Below, one piece after another: positions 25,901 to 34,946 of a DNA stretch of 64,000 nt; within the stretch, counting starts at the first letter, position 1; the number at the start of each line of letters is the position of its first letter. The position numbers were made by a program, and so were the translations under genes. Under the pieces are notes generated by a model. It was not told the origin of the DNA. It searched no databases and worked only from the letters and a program-made list of their open reading frames with translations. Origin of the DNA: JANSWY01 sp965243755 (GTDB taxonomy: Bacteria > Bacteroidota > Bacteroidia > Cytophagales > Cyclobacteriaceae); contig CBDEVW010000004.1 in assembly GCA_965243755.1 (NCBI GenBank), forward strand, positions 310,001-374,000, in the 5' to 3' direction.

Positions 25901-26905
25901 TTAAAACCGCATTCTTGGCGCTGGGGTTTCGGTAAGTGGCTCAAATCTTTGCTCCAGGTAACTAAAATGACCTGCCATGGCAATCATTCCGGCATTGTCT
26001 GTACAGTATTCCATTTTTGGTATATAGACATTCCATTGACTACTACTAGCAATTTCTTCTAGTCTGGACCGTAATCCTGAATTTGCAGAAACGCCACCTG
26101 CTATAGCGATCTCATTAATATTAAATTGACGTGAGGCCTCTTTTAACTTTTTGACCAACATTTCAATAAGTGTATATTGAATGCTGGCACAAAGATCAGG
26201 CATGTTGTCTTTGATGAAATTTTCATCCTTTTTCACCTCTTCTCTAAGAAAGTACAGAAAAGCTGTTTTTATTCCGCTAAAGGAGTAGTTGAGCCCATCC
26301 ATTACAGTTTGAGGAAAACTGAATTTTTTCGGATCACCTTCTTTAGCATATTTGTCAATCAATGGTCCCCCAGGGTAAGGTAACCCTAAAATCTTTGCAC
26401 ATTTGTCAAATGCTTCCCCAACGGCATCATCCTTTGTTTCACCAACTACCTCCATTTCGAGGTAATTTGTCACCTTGACGATCTGGGTATGGCCACCACT
26501 TACAGTCAGGCATAAAAATGGAAATTCTGGCTTTGGGTCCTCAATAAAATGCGCCAGAATATGCGCTTGCATATGGTTTACGCCAATCAACGGGATGTCA
26601 AGGCCATAAGCCAGGGATTTGGCAAATGAAGAACCCACCAATAATGCTCCTAAAAGTCCTGGACCCTTGGTGTAAGCAATGGCGGAGAGGTCTGTTTTTT
26701 TTATATTTGCATCCTTTAAAGCTTCTTCAACAACCGGCACAATATTTTGTTGATGAGCTCTGGAGGCTAGTTCCGGAACAACCCCTCCGTAATTTTCATG
26801 AATCGATTGCGTTGCAATTATGTTATTAATTACCTTACCATCAATAATAATTGATGCTGAGGTTTCATCGCAGGAGGATTCGATAGCAAGGAGAATATTA
26901 CGCAT
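25901..26905 (-). CDS. tsaD: tRNA N6-adenosine threonylcarbamoyltransferase
   Basis: About 334 residues from the ATG at 26905; the frame is open 33 bases upstream, but MRNILLAIESSCDETSAS is the family start. Motifs include the metal site VNHMQAH (HxxxH), LTVSGGHTQIV, and PGLLGALLVG. It makes t6A37 on ANN-decoding tRNAs with TsaB, TsaC and TsaE. Its start codon is only 6 bases from the TTG start of tamB on the other strand. Confidence 0.96.
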   Translation of the reverse strand: MRNILLAIESSCDETSASIIIDGKVINNIIATQSIHENYGGVVPELASRAHQQNIVPVVEEALKDANIKKTDLSAIAYTKGPGLLGALLVGSSFAKSLAYGLDIPLIGVNHMQAHILAHFIEDPKPEFPFLCLTVSGGHTQIVKVTNYLEMEVVGETKDDAVGEAFDKCAKILGLPYPGGPLIDKYAKEGDPKKFSFPQTVMDGLNYSFSGIKTAFLYFLREEVKKDENFIKDNMPDLCASIQYTLIEMLVKKLKEASRQFNINEIAIAGGVSANSGLRSRLEEIASSSQWNVYIPKMEYCTDNAGMIAMAGHFSYLEQRFEPLTETPAPRMRF

Positions 26906-26911
26906 AAAATA

Positions 26912-29900
26912 TTGGGTGTTAAGACAAATCTTGGGCAATTTATAAAAAAAAGGCTAGTTCAGATTCTGCTCTGGCTGGTAACTGCTGTATTCGCACTGCT
27001 GGTTCTGACCATTTTGCTGATCCAACTCCCCAATGTTCAGACGTACATTGTTACTAAGGTAACCTCCCGGCTTTCTGAACTCACCAATCATAAAATCACT
27101 ATCGACTATATAAATATCTCATGGTTCGATGAAGTATACCTGGAAGGAGTGGCTTTATATGATACAAGGGATAGCTTAATGTACGGCGCAAAGGAGATGA
27201 CCTTCGATTTAGATATGATTGAAATGGTCAAAACAAAAAGAATTGAGCTTGATAGAATTGAAATTAAATCCGGTACAATTCACCTGATTAAGCATATCGA
27301 GGAACTCCCGCTAAACCTCACAATGTTTCTCGATGAAGTCAGGGCTCTGTCAGGTAGTGAAAGTTCTGCAAAAGAAAAGAAACCTATTAGAGTGGATGAA
27401 ATTGATGTTTGGAATACAACTTTCCGAATGGATGATTTTAGGGTGCCGGAGCAGGAAACAGGCATTGACCCCAGTCACCTGAATATACAGGATATCAATT
27501 TATCCTTGCATGATTTTAGGTTGATTTATGATTCTATCGATTTTAATATCACTTCACTAAGTGCCAGGGAAAAAACTGATAAACTGGTTCTTAGAAACAT
27601 GAACGCTGGTTTTTATTTGACCAGTCATAAAATGGAATTCACAGACCTGTACCTTGAAACCTCAAGAAGTGTAGTAAAGGATTATGTAAAATTCGGGTTC
27701 TCAAGTATTGCTAATTTGAGTTATTTCACTGACAGTGTTTCGTTTGATATAAACCTGGATCAAAGTTATATTCATTCTCAGGATTTGGCTCAGTTTAGCA
27801 GTGCGCTAAGCCAGTATAATCAGCAAATACTAATAGATGGTAGGTATTACGGCAAGGTGAATAACTTTCAGGCGAAATCACTAATGCTCAAAGTTGGTGA
27901 AAACACTTTGATCAAAGGGGATTGTTTTCTGACCGGCTTACCAAATATTAAAGAAACATTTATTGAGTTTAAGTTTGGCCGATCCAAGATCGACCCGAAA
28001 GACCTGAGGTTTGCATTTCCAGTTGATTCCTTTCAGTCATTAATGGAATTGGGGCCAATCAATATAGACGGTACCTTTCTTGGTTTCCCAACAGACTTTG
28101 TTGCTGAAGCTAACTTTGAAACCAAAAATGGATCTATTTCAACCAATCTGAATTTGAAACTAAAAGAGGACCGCACCAAAAGTGTATACATAGGTACTAT
28201 TGCCACTGAAAACATTGACCTGGGTCGAATTGTCGGTTATAATGATATCATTGATAATATCACCATGAATGGAAAAATCAGTGGGAAAGGACTTACTCCC
28301 GAATCAGCCGATTTTAAGTTGAATGCCATGATTCAGAAATTCAGGATCAATAATTACACCTATACAAACATCAGTACAGATGGCCATTTTAAATCCGGTT
28401 TTTTTCAGGGGAAGTTGGGTATTGATGACCCAAATGTCGGGTTGAAGCTTAACGGTGTAATTGATGTTAGGAAGGGCCAAGAGAAAATAGAGGGGATAGC
28501 CGATTTGTCTCATTTTAATGCGTTACCACTAGGATTTGGCACCAAAGAATTGAGTTTGAGTACCGGTATCGATATCTCTTTGGAAGGGCTTAGTGTTGAT
28601 GACTTTGCAGGCTATGTCAGACTAAGAGATATAAATCTTGCACTTCAACAGGATAGCCTGTATCTGGATTCATTAACGGTCACTTCACTAAAGGTCGCGG
28701 AGGATCGATTAATAACTGTGTCAACCAAAGGAATCCAGGCTGAAGTGAATGGTAACTACAAAACATCAGAACTAATTAAGGATATACGCCAGCTTTATAG
28801 GGAATATCAGCTGGAATTAACAAACGATGAGGATGCCATTAATCAATATTACGAACAAGTAACCTACAATCAGCGCCCATATGACGTTGATATATCCTTA
28901 TTGATTGAAAATGCTAATGATTATATTCAACCATTTACAGAGGGTATTTACATCTCAGAAAATTTCGAACTTTCGGGAGGTTTTCGAAATGACGAAAACT
29001 CCAATTTAAGTTTATACAGTGTCATTGATACCATGAGTATTGATAATATTGGATTTAAGAATACGGTATTCGAATTAAACACAACGAAATTCCGGGTAGA
29101 TAGGAATGTACTGGCCATGTTGTACATTTCTACAGAACAACAACATTGGGGGCCAAATTATGTGAGTAATGATATGGAATTTGAGGCGGTTTGGAATGAA
29201 GACCACATGGAGCTTTATTTTGCAGGGAGTGAAGAAAAAAGTGGAACCAAAGCAAATATTAAAGCAACAGTTGATTTCCTTCAGGATACAACAACCGTCA
29301 AATTTTTGCCTTCTTTCATTACGCTCTATGGTAACCCATGGAATTTTTCAGAAAACAACATCATACAAGTACTGGATAACCGCATCGCAATCCGTCAATT
29401 TGAATTATTTACATCCGGCCAAAGCTTTAAAATTGATGGTATGCTTAGTGATTCCTCAGACCTTAGGATCGATATTAGTGATGTGGAACTGCATCCACTT
29501 AGTTTTTTGATCAATCAGGAATTGTTTGGGATATCTAACGGACATTTGGAATTACATGGGCCAATCACGGACCTTTTTGCCACTGGGAAGTTTGAGATTG
29601 ATAGTTTACTACTGGATCAACTGCATGTTGGGGATCTCAAGATAGATGCCAGCTGGAATGATGTAGCTAAAAAGCTAAATGTCAATACCGGGGTTTCCAG
29701 AGACCAGGTTAAACTTGTTGATATTCATGGGGATATCTTATTTGAAGAAGAAGATAAAAGGTTGGATCTGGAAGCTACTTTCAATGATACAGACATTGAT
29801 ATCATTGAGCCTTTTTTGAACGAACATATCGCTAATTTGAAAGGTAAAGCTTCTGGTGAATTTAAAATTGGCGGTACCGTTCAATCACCTGAAATTATGG

Positions 29901-31501
29901 GAGAAGGTGAGGTGTCTGGAGGAAGAGTGAAGCTTAATTATCTTAACACAACCTATGATTTTTCTGGGAGTTATGGTTTCAATAAGGAATTAATAGTATT
30001 TGATAGGGTGGAACTGATTGATGCCAATCAACACAATGCCTACTTCCGAGGAACCATTGCACATCAGGGTTTCAGAAATATGATATTAGATGTGAGTGGT
30101 GATATTTTTGAATTTAACGTGCTCAACACAAACTCCTCGGATAATTCACTTTATTACGGCGAAGTAAACGCCACGGGAACACTTAACTTCAGTGGCCCCA
30201 TCAATAATCTCAAAATTGCAGCAAAGGCCAGAACAGATAAAAATTCAAAATTGTTTGTTCCGCTCACTGATAACAGCGCTGCTGATCTAAAAGATTATAT
30301 TTCATTTGTAAACCTGTCTGATACTGTTCAAACTGAAGGGAATAGGACCATCCAATCGGAAACAAACCTAAGTGGGATAGAACTTGATCTGGAACTTGAG
30401 GTAACGGAGGAGGCATACTTCGAGTTAATATTTGATCTCAAAGCAGGGGATATTATAAGAGGGAGAGGAAATGGTAATCTTAGAATACAAATTAATACAG
30501 AAGGGGACTTCAACATGGTAGGGGATTATATGCTTACCCAGGGTGGTTACAATTTCACCTTGTATAACATCATTAATAAGGAATTTGATATTGTAAAAGG
30601 AAGCAAGATAAGCTGGTATGGAGATCCTTATAAAGCAATTCTTGATATCACTGCCAATTACCGACAAAACGTACCTTATGAGCCAATACTGACAGGATTG
30701 TCCGATGAGGCACGAAATGATCCACAGGTAAGCAGGAGATATCCGGTGATTGTGGTTTTGAAACTTACGGATGAAATGCTTAACCCAACGATTGACTTTG
30801 ATATAGAATTTGAAGGCTATCCACAGCAATCTATAACGCTGGGCGATGGTACCAGTTTGAATTATGGCGCATATGTTGATCCGTTTAAATTTAAAATCAA
30901 CAGTAATGAACAGGAACTGAAAAGACAGGTGTTTAGCTTACTAATTCTAAGACGGTTGTCACCAGAAAACAGCTTTGAAGTAGCAGGTCAATCCATAGGT
31001 AACAGTGTGAGTGAATTTATTTCAAATCAACTGAGTTACTGGATCAGTCAGGTAGATGAAAATCTCGAAATAGATGTTGATTTAGCAACACTTGATCAGG
31101 ATGCTTTTGAGACATTTCAATTAAGGCTCTCTTACACTTTCCTTAATGGAAGGTTAAGGGTGAGCAGGATGGGAGGAATTGCTACCAGTACTCCATCTGC
31201 AACAAGTACTAATACTCAAAGTGCGAACTTTACTAACATAATAGGAGATATTTCAGTAGAATACTTACTTACACAAGATGGTCGATTACGAGCCAAAATG
31301 TATAGCAGAAGTCAGGAAGATATTGATGTGGAACAGGCACTTGAAACAGGAGTGAGTTTGCAATATGTCCGAACCTTTGACTATATACAGGAAATTTGGA
31401 GAAAGAACCGATCCAAAAAGACCAGGTTTGTTGATGCTGATGGAAATGTGGTAGAAACTATTGGTGATAATAAGAAAGAAAAAAAGAAATCTGAGAAGTA
31501 G
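26912..31501 (+). CDS. tamB: TamB / AsmA-like translocation and assembly module protein
   Basis: The 1529-residue protein starts with a single membrane helix (about 16-36, ILLWLVTAVFALLVLTILLI). The rest is a long repetitive beta-taco, AsmA-like periplasmic part with many DxxxFxLxxI repeats. The C-terminal DUF490 region (about 1150-1500) has FNMVGDYMLTQGGYNFTLYN and the later FEVAGQSIGNSVSEFISNQLSYWI. It ends in a basic tail. With an outer-membrane partner it moves lipids or proteins between membranes. The start is TTG. The AAGGAG at 26888-26893 lies too far upstream to be a clear ribosome site. Confidence 0.92.
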   Translation: MGVKTNLGQFIKKRLVQILLWLVTAVFALLVLTILLIQLPNVQTYIVTKVTSRLSELTNHKITIDYINISWFDEVYLEGVALYDTRDSLMYGAKEMTFDLDMIEMVKTKRIELDRIEIKSGTIHLIKHIEELPLNLTMFLDEVRALSGSESSAKEKKPIRVDEIDVWNTTFRMDDFRVPEQETGIDPSHLNIQDINLSLHDFRLIYDSIDFNITSLSAREKTDKLVLRNMNAGFYLTSHKMEFTDLYLETSRSVVKDYVKFGFSSIANLSYFTDSVSFDINLDQSYIHSQDLAQFSSALSQYNQQILIDGRYYGKVNNFQAKSLMLKVGENTLIKGDCFLTGLPNIKETFIEFKFGRSKIDPKDLRFAFPVDSFQSLMELGPINIDGTFLGFPTDFVAEANFETKNGSISTNLNLKLKEDRTKSVYIGTIATENIDLGRIVGYNDIIDNITMNGKISGKGLTPESADFKLNAMIQKFRINNYTYTNISTDGHFKSGFFQGKLGIDDPNVGLKLNGVIDVRKGQEKIEGIADLSHFNALPLGFGTKELSLSTGIDISLEGLSVDDFAGYVRLRDINLALQQDSLYLDSLTVTSLKVAEDRLITVSTKGIQAEVNGNYKTSELIKDIRQLYREYQLELTNDEDAINQYYEQVTYNQRPYDVDISLLIENANDYIQPFTEGIYISENFELSGGFRNDENSNLSLYSVIDTMSIDNIGFKNTVFELNTTKFRVDRNVLAMLYISTEQQHWGPNYVSNDMEFEAVWNEDHMELYFAGSEEKSGTKANIKATVDFLQDTTTVKFLPSFITLYGNPWNFSENNIIQVLDNRIAIRQFELFTSGQSFKIDGMLSDSSDLRIDISDVELHPLSFLINQELFGISNGHLELHGPITDLFATGKFEIDSLLLDQLHVGDLKIDASWNDVAKKLNVNTGVSRDQVKLVDIHGDILFEEEDKRLDLEATFNDTDIDIIEPFLNEHIANLKGKASGEFKIGGTVQSPEIMGEGEVSGGRVKLNYLNTTYDFSGSYGFNKELIVFDRVELIDANQHNAYFRGTIAHQGFRNMILDVSGDIFEFNVLNTNSSDNSLYYGEVNATGTLNFSGPINNLKIAAKARTDKNSKLFVPLTDNSAADLKDYISFVNLSDTVQTEGNRTIQSETNLSGIELDLELEVTEEAYFELIFDLKAGDIIRGRGNGNLRIQINTEGDFNMVGDYMLTQGGYNFTLYNIINKEFDIVKGSKISWYGDPYKAILDITANYRQNVPYEPILTGLSDEARNDPQVSRRYPVIVVLKLTDEMLNPTIDFDIEFEGYPQQSITLGDGTSLNYGAYVDPFKFKINSNEQELKRQVFSLLILRRLSPENSFEVAGQSIGNSVSEFISNQLSYWISQVDENLEIDVDLATLDQDAFETFQLRLSYTFLNGRLRVSRMGGIATSTPSATSTNTQSANFTNIIGDISVEYLLTQDGRLRAKMYSRSQEDIDVEQALETGVSLQYVRTFDYIQEIWRKNRSKKTRFVDADGNVVETIGDNKKEKKKSEK

Positions 31502-31567
31502 CTTACAGGAAGTGATAAAATGATGATTTTTTTTGTTAAATTCATGGAGAACCTAATGTAACCCATC

Positions 31568-31966
31568 ATGAATTTCAAACAATTTATGGAAGACTTTGCC
31601 ACTGAAATCAACGGGCAATTTTCTGAGTACGATGAAAACAAATCAGTTATTATAGTCCCACTCAAGGACGAACGCTTCCAAACTGTGATCGGTAAAATGT
31701 ATAATCACAATCGGTACGGTAGAAATGTTCTGGAATTCACCACAAAAGTTTGTACAGTTGATGAGTCTATCGACTATAAATCCATATTAGAAGCCAGTGA
31801 GCAATTTGTTCACAGTAAATTCATTGTACACGATAACTTCCTGAAAGTAGAGTCCGCAACTTTCCTTGATAATTCCACTGATGAACTGTTGAAAGAAATG
31901 ATTCAGGAAGTCGCGAATACCGGCGATGAGTGGGAATTTAAAATAACAGGCAAAGACATCCACTAA
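31568..31966 (+). CDS. Unknown small acidic protein
   Basis: The 132-residue product has no signal peptide or membrane segment. It is a mixed alpha/beta protein with an N-terminal helix (NFKQFMEDFATEIN) and a C-terminal helix (TDELLKEMIQEVAN). The size and helix-strand-helix pattern recall YbjN/CesT-like chaperone folds, but I do not recognise a family. It lies between tamB and rnpB in the same direction. Confidence 0.7.
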   Translation: MNFKQFMEDFATEINGQFSEYDENKSVIIVPLKDERFQTVIGKMYNHNRYGRNVLEFTTKVCTVDESIDYKSILEASEQFVHSKFIVHDNFLKVESATFLDNSTDELLKEMIQEVANTGDEWEFKITGKDIH

Positions 31967-31972
31967 TTATTA

Positions 31973-31980
31973 TATTTTTG
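31973..31980 (+). promoter_or_regulatory. rnpB: -7 element of rnpB
   Basis: TATTTTTG matches TAnnTTTG and ends 4 bases before the RNase P RNA 5' end, the expected distance for a -7 box. No TTG is evident at -33. Confidence 0.6.
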
Positions 31981-31984
31981 CACC

Positions 31985-32371
31985 AGCAAGCCGTCTTATC
32001 GTTCCGAAATTGATTTCGGGAAGGAAAGTCCGGGCAACATAGAGCACCGTGCTTCCTAACGGGAAGATTCCGGGTTATCCGGAACTAGAAAGTGCAACAG
32101 AAAGTATACCGCCTTGATGTATTTTACTTCAGGGTAAGGGTGAAATGGTGAGGTAAGAGCTCACCGGGCGTCATGTGAATGATGTCGCATGGTAAACCTC
32201 ACGGGTTGAAAGATCAAATAGGTCTCACTTTTTCCAACAGGAAAGAAGACTTGCTCGGTCAACTGTAGAGTGAGATGGGTAGATTGATTGACTTCATTGG
32301 TGACGATGAAGCTAGATAAATGATAAGAATGCCAATTTATTGGTATACAGAACCCGGCTTACAGGCTTGCT
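31985..32371 (+). ncRNA. rnpB: RNase P RNA (class A)
   Basis: The RNA begins AGCAAGCC and ends GGCTTGCT, which pair as helix P1. The conserved GGAAAGTCCGGGC and the AGAAAGTGCAACAGAAAGTA, GGTAAGAGCTCACC and AACCCGGCTTA elements of bacterial RNase P RNA are all present in order. It is about 387 bases and is followed by a T-tract that would end the transcript. Confidence 0.97.
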
Positions 32372-32380
32372 ATTTTTTTT
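32351..32380 (+). terminator. 3' end and T-tract of rnpB
   Basis: The P1 3' strand GGCTTGCT is followed by A and eight T. The rnpB transcript should end here or be trimmed back to the P1 helix. Confidence 0.6.
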
Positions 32381-32407
32381 ATTCATAATTAACCGAACGA
32401 CTTACAA

Positions 32408-33568
32408 ATGGCAAGGATTCTCATTGTAGACGATGAAAAGAGCATTAGAAATACACTCAGAGAGATTCTGGAGTATGAGAACTACGAAATTGATGAAGCT
32501 AAAGATGGCGAAGAAGGCCTTAAAAAGCTAAAGGAAGGAGAATTTGATGTGGCGCTATGCGATATTAAAATGCCCAAGATGGATGGGATAGAGCTCCTTA
32601 CTGCTGCTACTAATGAAGGCATAGGAACCCAATTTCTAATGATCTCGGCTCACGGAACAATAGAAACAGCTGTGGAAGCAACAAAAATCGGAGCTTTCGA
32701 TTTTATTCCAAAACCACCGGATCTTAACCGGTTGCTCTTGTCGGTTAGAAACGCCCTGGATAAAGGTCACCTTGTTACAGAAACTAAGATCCTGAAAAAG
32801 AAAGTACATAAGAAATGGGACATTGTTGGTGAATCGAAAGCAATCCTGGAAGTAAAAGAAACCATCGAAAAGGTAGCACCAAAGGATGCCAGGGTATTAA
32901 TCAATGGTCCTAACGGTACAGGGAAAGAACTTGTAGCTCGATGGTTACATGAGAAAAGTGCAAGGTCAAAAGGACCAATGGTGGAAGTGAACTGTGCTGC
33001 AATACCCTCAGAATTGATTGAGAGTGAATTGTTTGGTCACGAAAAGGGATCGTTTACATCGGCGGTGAAGCAAAGGATTGGAAAGTTTGAGCAGGCTAAT
33101 GGTGGAACACTGTTTTTGGATGAAATAGGAGATATGAGTCTCTCTGCTCAGGCAAAAGTACTTCGGGCGCTCCAGGAACATAAGATTACCAGAGTCGGAG
33201 GTGATAAAGAAATTAAAGTTGATGTGAGGGTAATCGCTGCTACTAATAAGGACTTGAAGGAAGCAATAAAAAACAATCAGTTCAGGGAGGACCTGTACCA
33301 CAGGATCGGAGTGATTGTTATAAAGGTGCCTTCATTAAATGAACGGTTGGAGGATATTCCATTATTAGTAGATCGTTTCCTTGAGGATATTGCCACTGAA
33401 TATAATTCTCCCATCACCAAAATAGAACCATCGGCTGTAGAACTTCTTAAACAAAAAGATTGGACTGGTAATATCAGGGAACTGAGGAACGTCGTAGAAA
33501 GACTGGTAATTATGTCGGATAAGACAATTACTGAGGAGAATGTAAAAAAATATGCGGATATCAATTAA
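32408..33568 (+). CDS. NtrC-like receiver-AAA+ regulator without DNA-binding domain
   Basis: The 386-residue protein has a receiver domain (1-115, phospho-acceptor D52) and a sigma-54-type AAA+ ATPase domain (about 135-365). Walker A is GPNGTGKE (167-174) and Walker B GGTLFLDEIGDM (232-243). The sigma-54 contact loop reads GSFTSA (214-219) instead of GAFTGA. The protein ends at YADIN, soon after the AAA+ lid, with no Fis-type helix-turn-helix. It therefore may act without a specific enhancer or as an ATPase with another target. It follows rnpB by 36 bases. Confidence 0.92.
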   Translation: MARILIVDDEKSIRNTLREILEYENYEIDEAKDGEEGLKKLKEGEFDVALCDIKMPKMDGIELLTAATNEGIGTQFLMISAHGTIETAVEATKIGAFDFIPKPPDLNRLLLSVRNALDKGHLVTETKILKKKVHKKWDIVGESKAILEVKETIEKVAPKDARVLINGPNGTGKELVARWLHEKSARSKGPMVEVNCAAIPSELIESELFGHEKGSFTSAVKQRIGKFEQANGGTLFLDEIGDMSLSAQAKVLRALQEHKITRVGGDKEIKVDVRVIAATNKDLKEAIKNNQFREDLYHRIGVIVIKVPSLNERLEDIPLLVDRFLEDIATEYNSPITKIEPSAVELLKQKDWTGNIRELRNVVERLVIMSDKTITEENVKKYADIN

Positions 33569-33580
33569 CATCCGCATATT
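33544..33580 (-). terminator. Terminator of the 45-residue lipoprotein gene
   Basis: AATATGCGGAT (33549-33559) and ATCCGCATATT (33570-33580) form an 11-bp stem. On the minus strand a run of T follows. It is embedded in the last codons and stop of the plus-strand NtrC-like gene. On the plus strand there is no T-tract. Confidence 0.8.
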
Positions 33581-33597
33581 GATCTATATGTAGTAGA

Positions 33598-33735
33598 TTA
33601 TAATCTTACTTTTTCCACATTCTCAGTCTTTACGTCCTTCACATCTTTCTTAGCGTATGTAGGACATGTTTTTTGCGTGCAAGCAGCAGAAGCAGCAAAA
33701 AGAACAACTGCAATTAATAAAACTCTAATTTTCAT
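33598..33735 (-). CDS. Small 45-residue lipoprotein
   Basis: The product starts MKIRVLLIAVVLFAASAAC, a signal peptide with a lipobox-like ASAAC (Cys at 19), and continues TQKTCPTYAKKDVKDV and a charged tail. It should be a lipid-anchored periplasmic or surface peptide. A full TTG-N20-TAnnTTTG promoter lies upstream and a strong terminator just after the stop, so it is a genuine monocistronic gene despite its size. The mature part is only about 27 residues. Confidence 0.8.
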   Translation of the reverse strand: MKIRVLLIAVVLFAASAACTQKTCPTYAKKDVKDVKTENVEKVRL

Positions 33736-33804
33736 GGGTGTATACGTTAAGCTAACACTAATTTTATTATACTCTATCTAATGTAAATATAAATATATTT
33801 ATTT

Positions 33805-33835
33805 CAAAAATATCAGGTCTCTAGATACTTTGCAA
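33805..33835 (-). promoter_or_regulatory. Promoter of the small lipoprotein gene
   Basis: On the minus strand: TTG (33835-33833), 20 bases, TATTTTTG (33812-33805), an excellent Bacteroidota promoter. The start of transcription would be near 33798, leaving about 60 bases of leader. Confidence 0.8.
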
Positions 33836-33870
33836 CTTATGAAAAATTATTTCGTAGTAGCCTGGACTGT

Positions 33871-33901
33871 TTTAGACCAAATCATTGAATCTTTAGACCA
33901 A
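33871..33901 (-). promoter_or_regulatory. Tandem direct repeat upstream of the lipoprotein promoter
   Basis: TTTAGACCAA occurs at 33871-33880 and 33892-33901, a 21-base period. The core TAGACCAA resembles the TAGACAAAC repeat at 3016-3046. The pair lies 36-66 bases upstream of the -33 element, a usual place for an activator. One copy overlaps the stop codon of the LuxE-like gene. Confidence 0.45.
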
Positions 33902-34891
33902 CATCAGGTTACATCCTCTCAGGTCTGAATTGTCGAATCTCCCCAATACTTCAAAGTCTCCGTTTTCCCGTTTTCTGCCAATGTCTTTAGTCTCAACAAA
34001 ACAACAGCTGAAAATGTTTCCTAAATCTATAACGTTGATACCGCCAGTTTTACCTACCCCAACGTACGAAAAAGGATCATTTATATCCCGAATCAGGACT
34101 TTTTGATAAAATTTCTCATGAAACTCTCCATTTTTTGTAGAGTATGTCTGAGAAAGTAACTCTGTCATCCCGTATTCAGAATGGATACGATCCACATTCA
34201 AACCCTTGCATAGCATGTGGTGTAAATCTGTTCTGATCATTTCTTTTCTTCTCCCTTTCATTCCACCGGTTTCCATCACTATGCAACCTGAAAGGTCTAC
34301 ACCCGATTCTGCAAGATCCAGCAAAGCATAACTTACTCCAAATACAATTACTTTTTTCCCTGTGGCCCTGGCCTTATTGGCTGCTTGTTGCACTTGCTCA
34401 GGAATTTGTAAATAGTACCCGGAAAATTCACTTTTTGTAAGGGTAATGAAATGATCGATCATAGCGATCAACGAAGAGTCACCCTGTTCAAGGTAGGAGG
34501 GTAGTAACGCTAGTATTGCAAAATCATTAAGAGGACCGTAGCATGACTCAAATATCCTGGTGGAGTGTTCCAGGTAAAAATTCAGCCTATCTAAGTGATG
34601 TTTGCTTCTGCCGGTTGAAGTTGTTCCGCTGCTTTTAAATGTTTTAGCGATTGGGGTATCAGAGGAAACTACATGGTGTGATTTGAAAAATTCAATCGGA
34701 AGGAAGGGAATTTCTATCAGGGAATTGATGTTATTTACATCGATTTTTAAATTGCTCAAATACGATTTGTAGCATTGGTTTTGCTCTGCCTGGAATTTGA
34801 ATGCGGATAATGCCAATGACTCAAAATCACTGTCGGATGCAGCTTTTATATCATGGCGAAAACGCTCAATAAATTCCATGCTTTCTGACAA
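33893..34891 (-). CDS. LuxE-like acyl-protein synthetase
   Basis: The 332-residue protein resembles the LuxE/acyl-transferase group of adenylating enzymes: IPFLPIEFFKSHHVVS, the SSGTTSTGRSKH phosphate-binding loop (about 86-97), HSEYGMTELLSQTYS, and a final ETKDIGRKRENGDFEVLGR. In luminous bacteria LuxE activates fatty acids, but orphan copies are common in Bacteroidota. No luxAB, luxC or luxD is nearby. The true substrate is unknown. A second ATG 12 bases later is possible. Confidence 0.8.
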   Translation of the reverse strand: MSESMEFIERFRHDIKAASDSDFESLALSAFKFQAEQNQCYKSYLSNLKIDVNNINSLIEIPFLPIEFFKSHHVVSSDTPIAKTFKSSGTTSTGRSKHHLDRLNFYLEHSTRIFESCYGPLNDFAILALLPSYLEQGDSSLIAMIDHFITLTKSEFSGYYLQIPEQVQQAANKARATGKKVIVFGVSYALLDLAESGVDLSGCIVMETGGMKGRRKEMIRTDLHHMLCKGLNVDRIHSEYGMTELLSQTYSTKNGEFHEKFYQKVLIRDINDPFSYVGVGKTGGINVIDLGNIFSCCFVETKDIGRKRENGDFEVLGRFDNSDLRGCNLMLV

Positions 34892-34946
34892 TATAGGGGT
34901 AAAATTGATTGTTATTGTAATATATTAGCGAAGATAAGGTCAAGAG

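Noticed and set aside
33569..33700. A frameshifted DNA-binding domain after the NtrC-like gene
   Set aside because: The downstream DNA contains a terminator and the small lipoprotein gene on the other strand; no helix-turn-helix frame was found.
33893..34891. Luminescence operon
   Set aside because: Only a LuxE-like protein is present; luxA, luxB, luxC and luxD are absent from the window.
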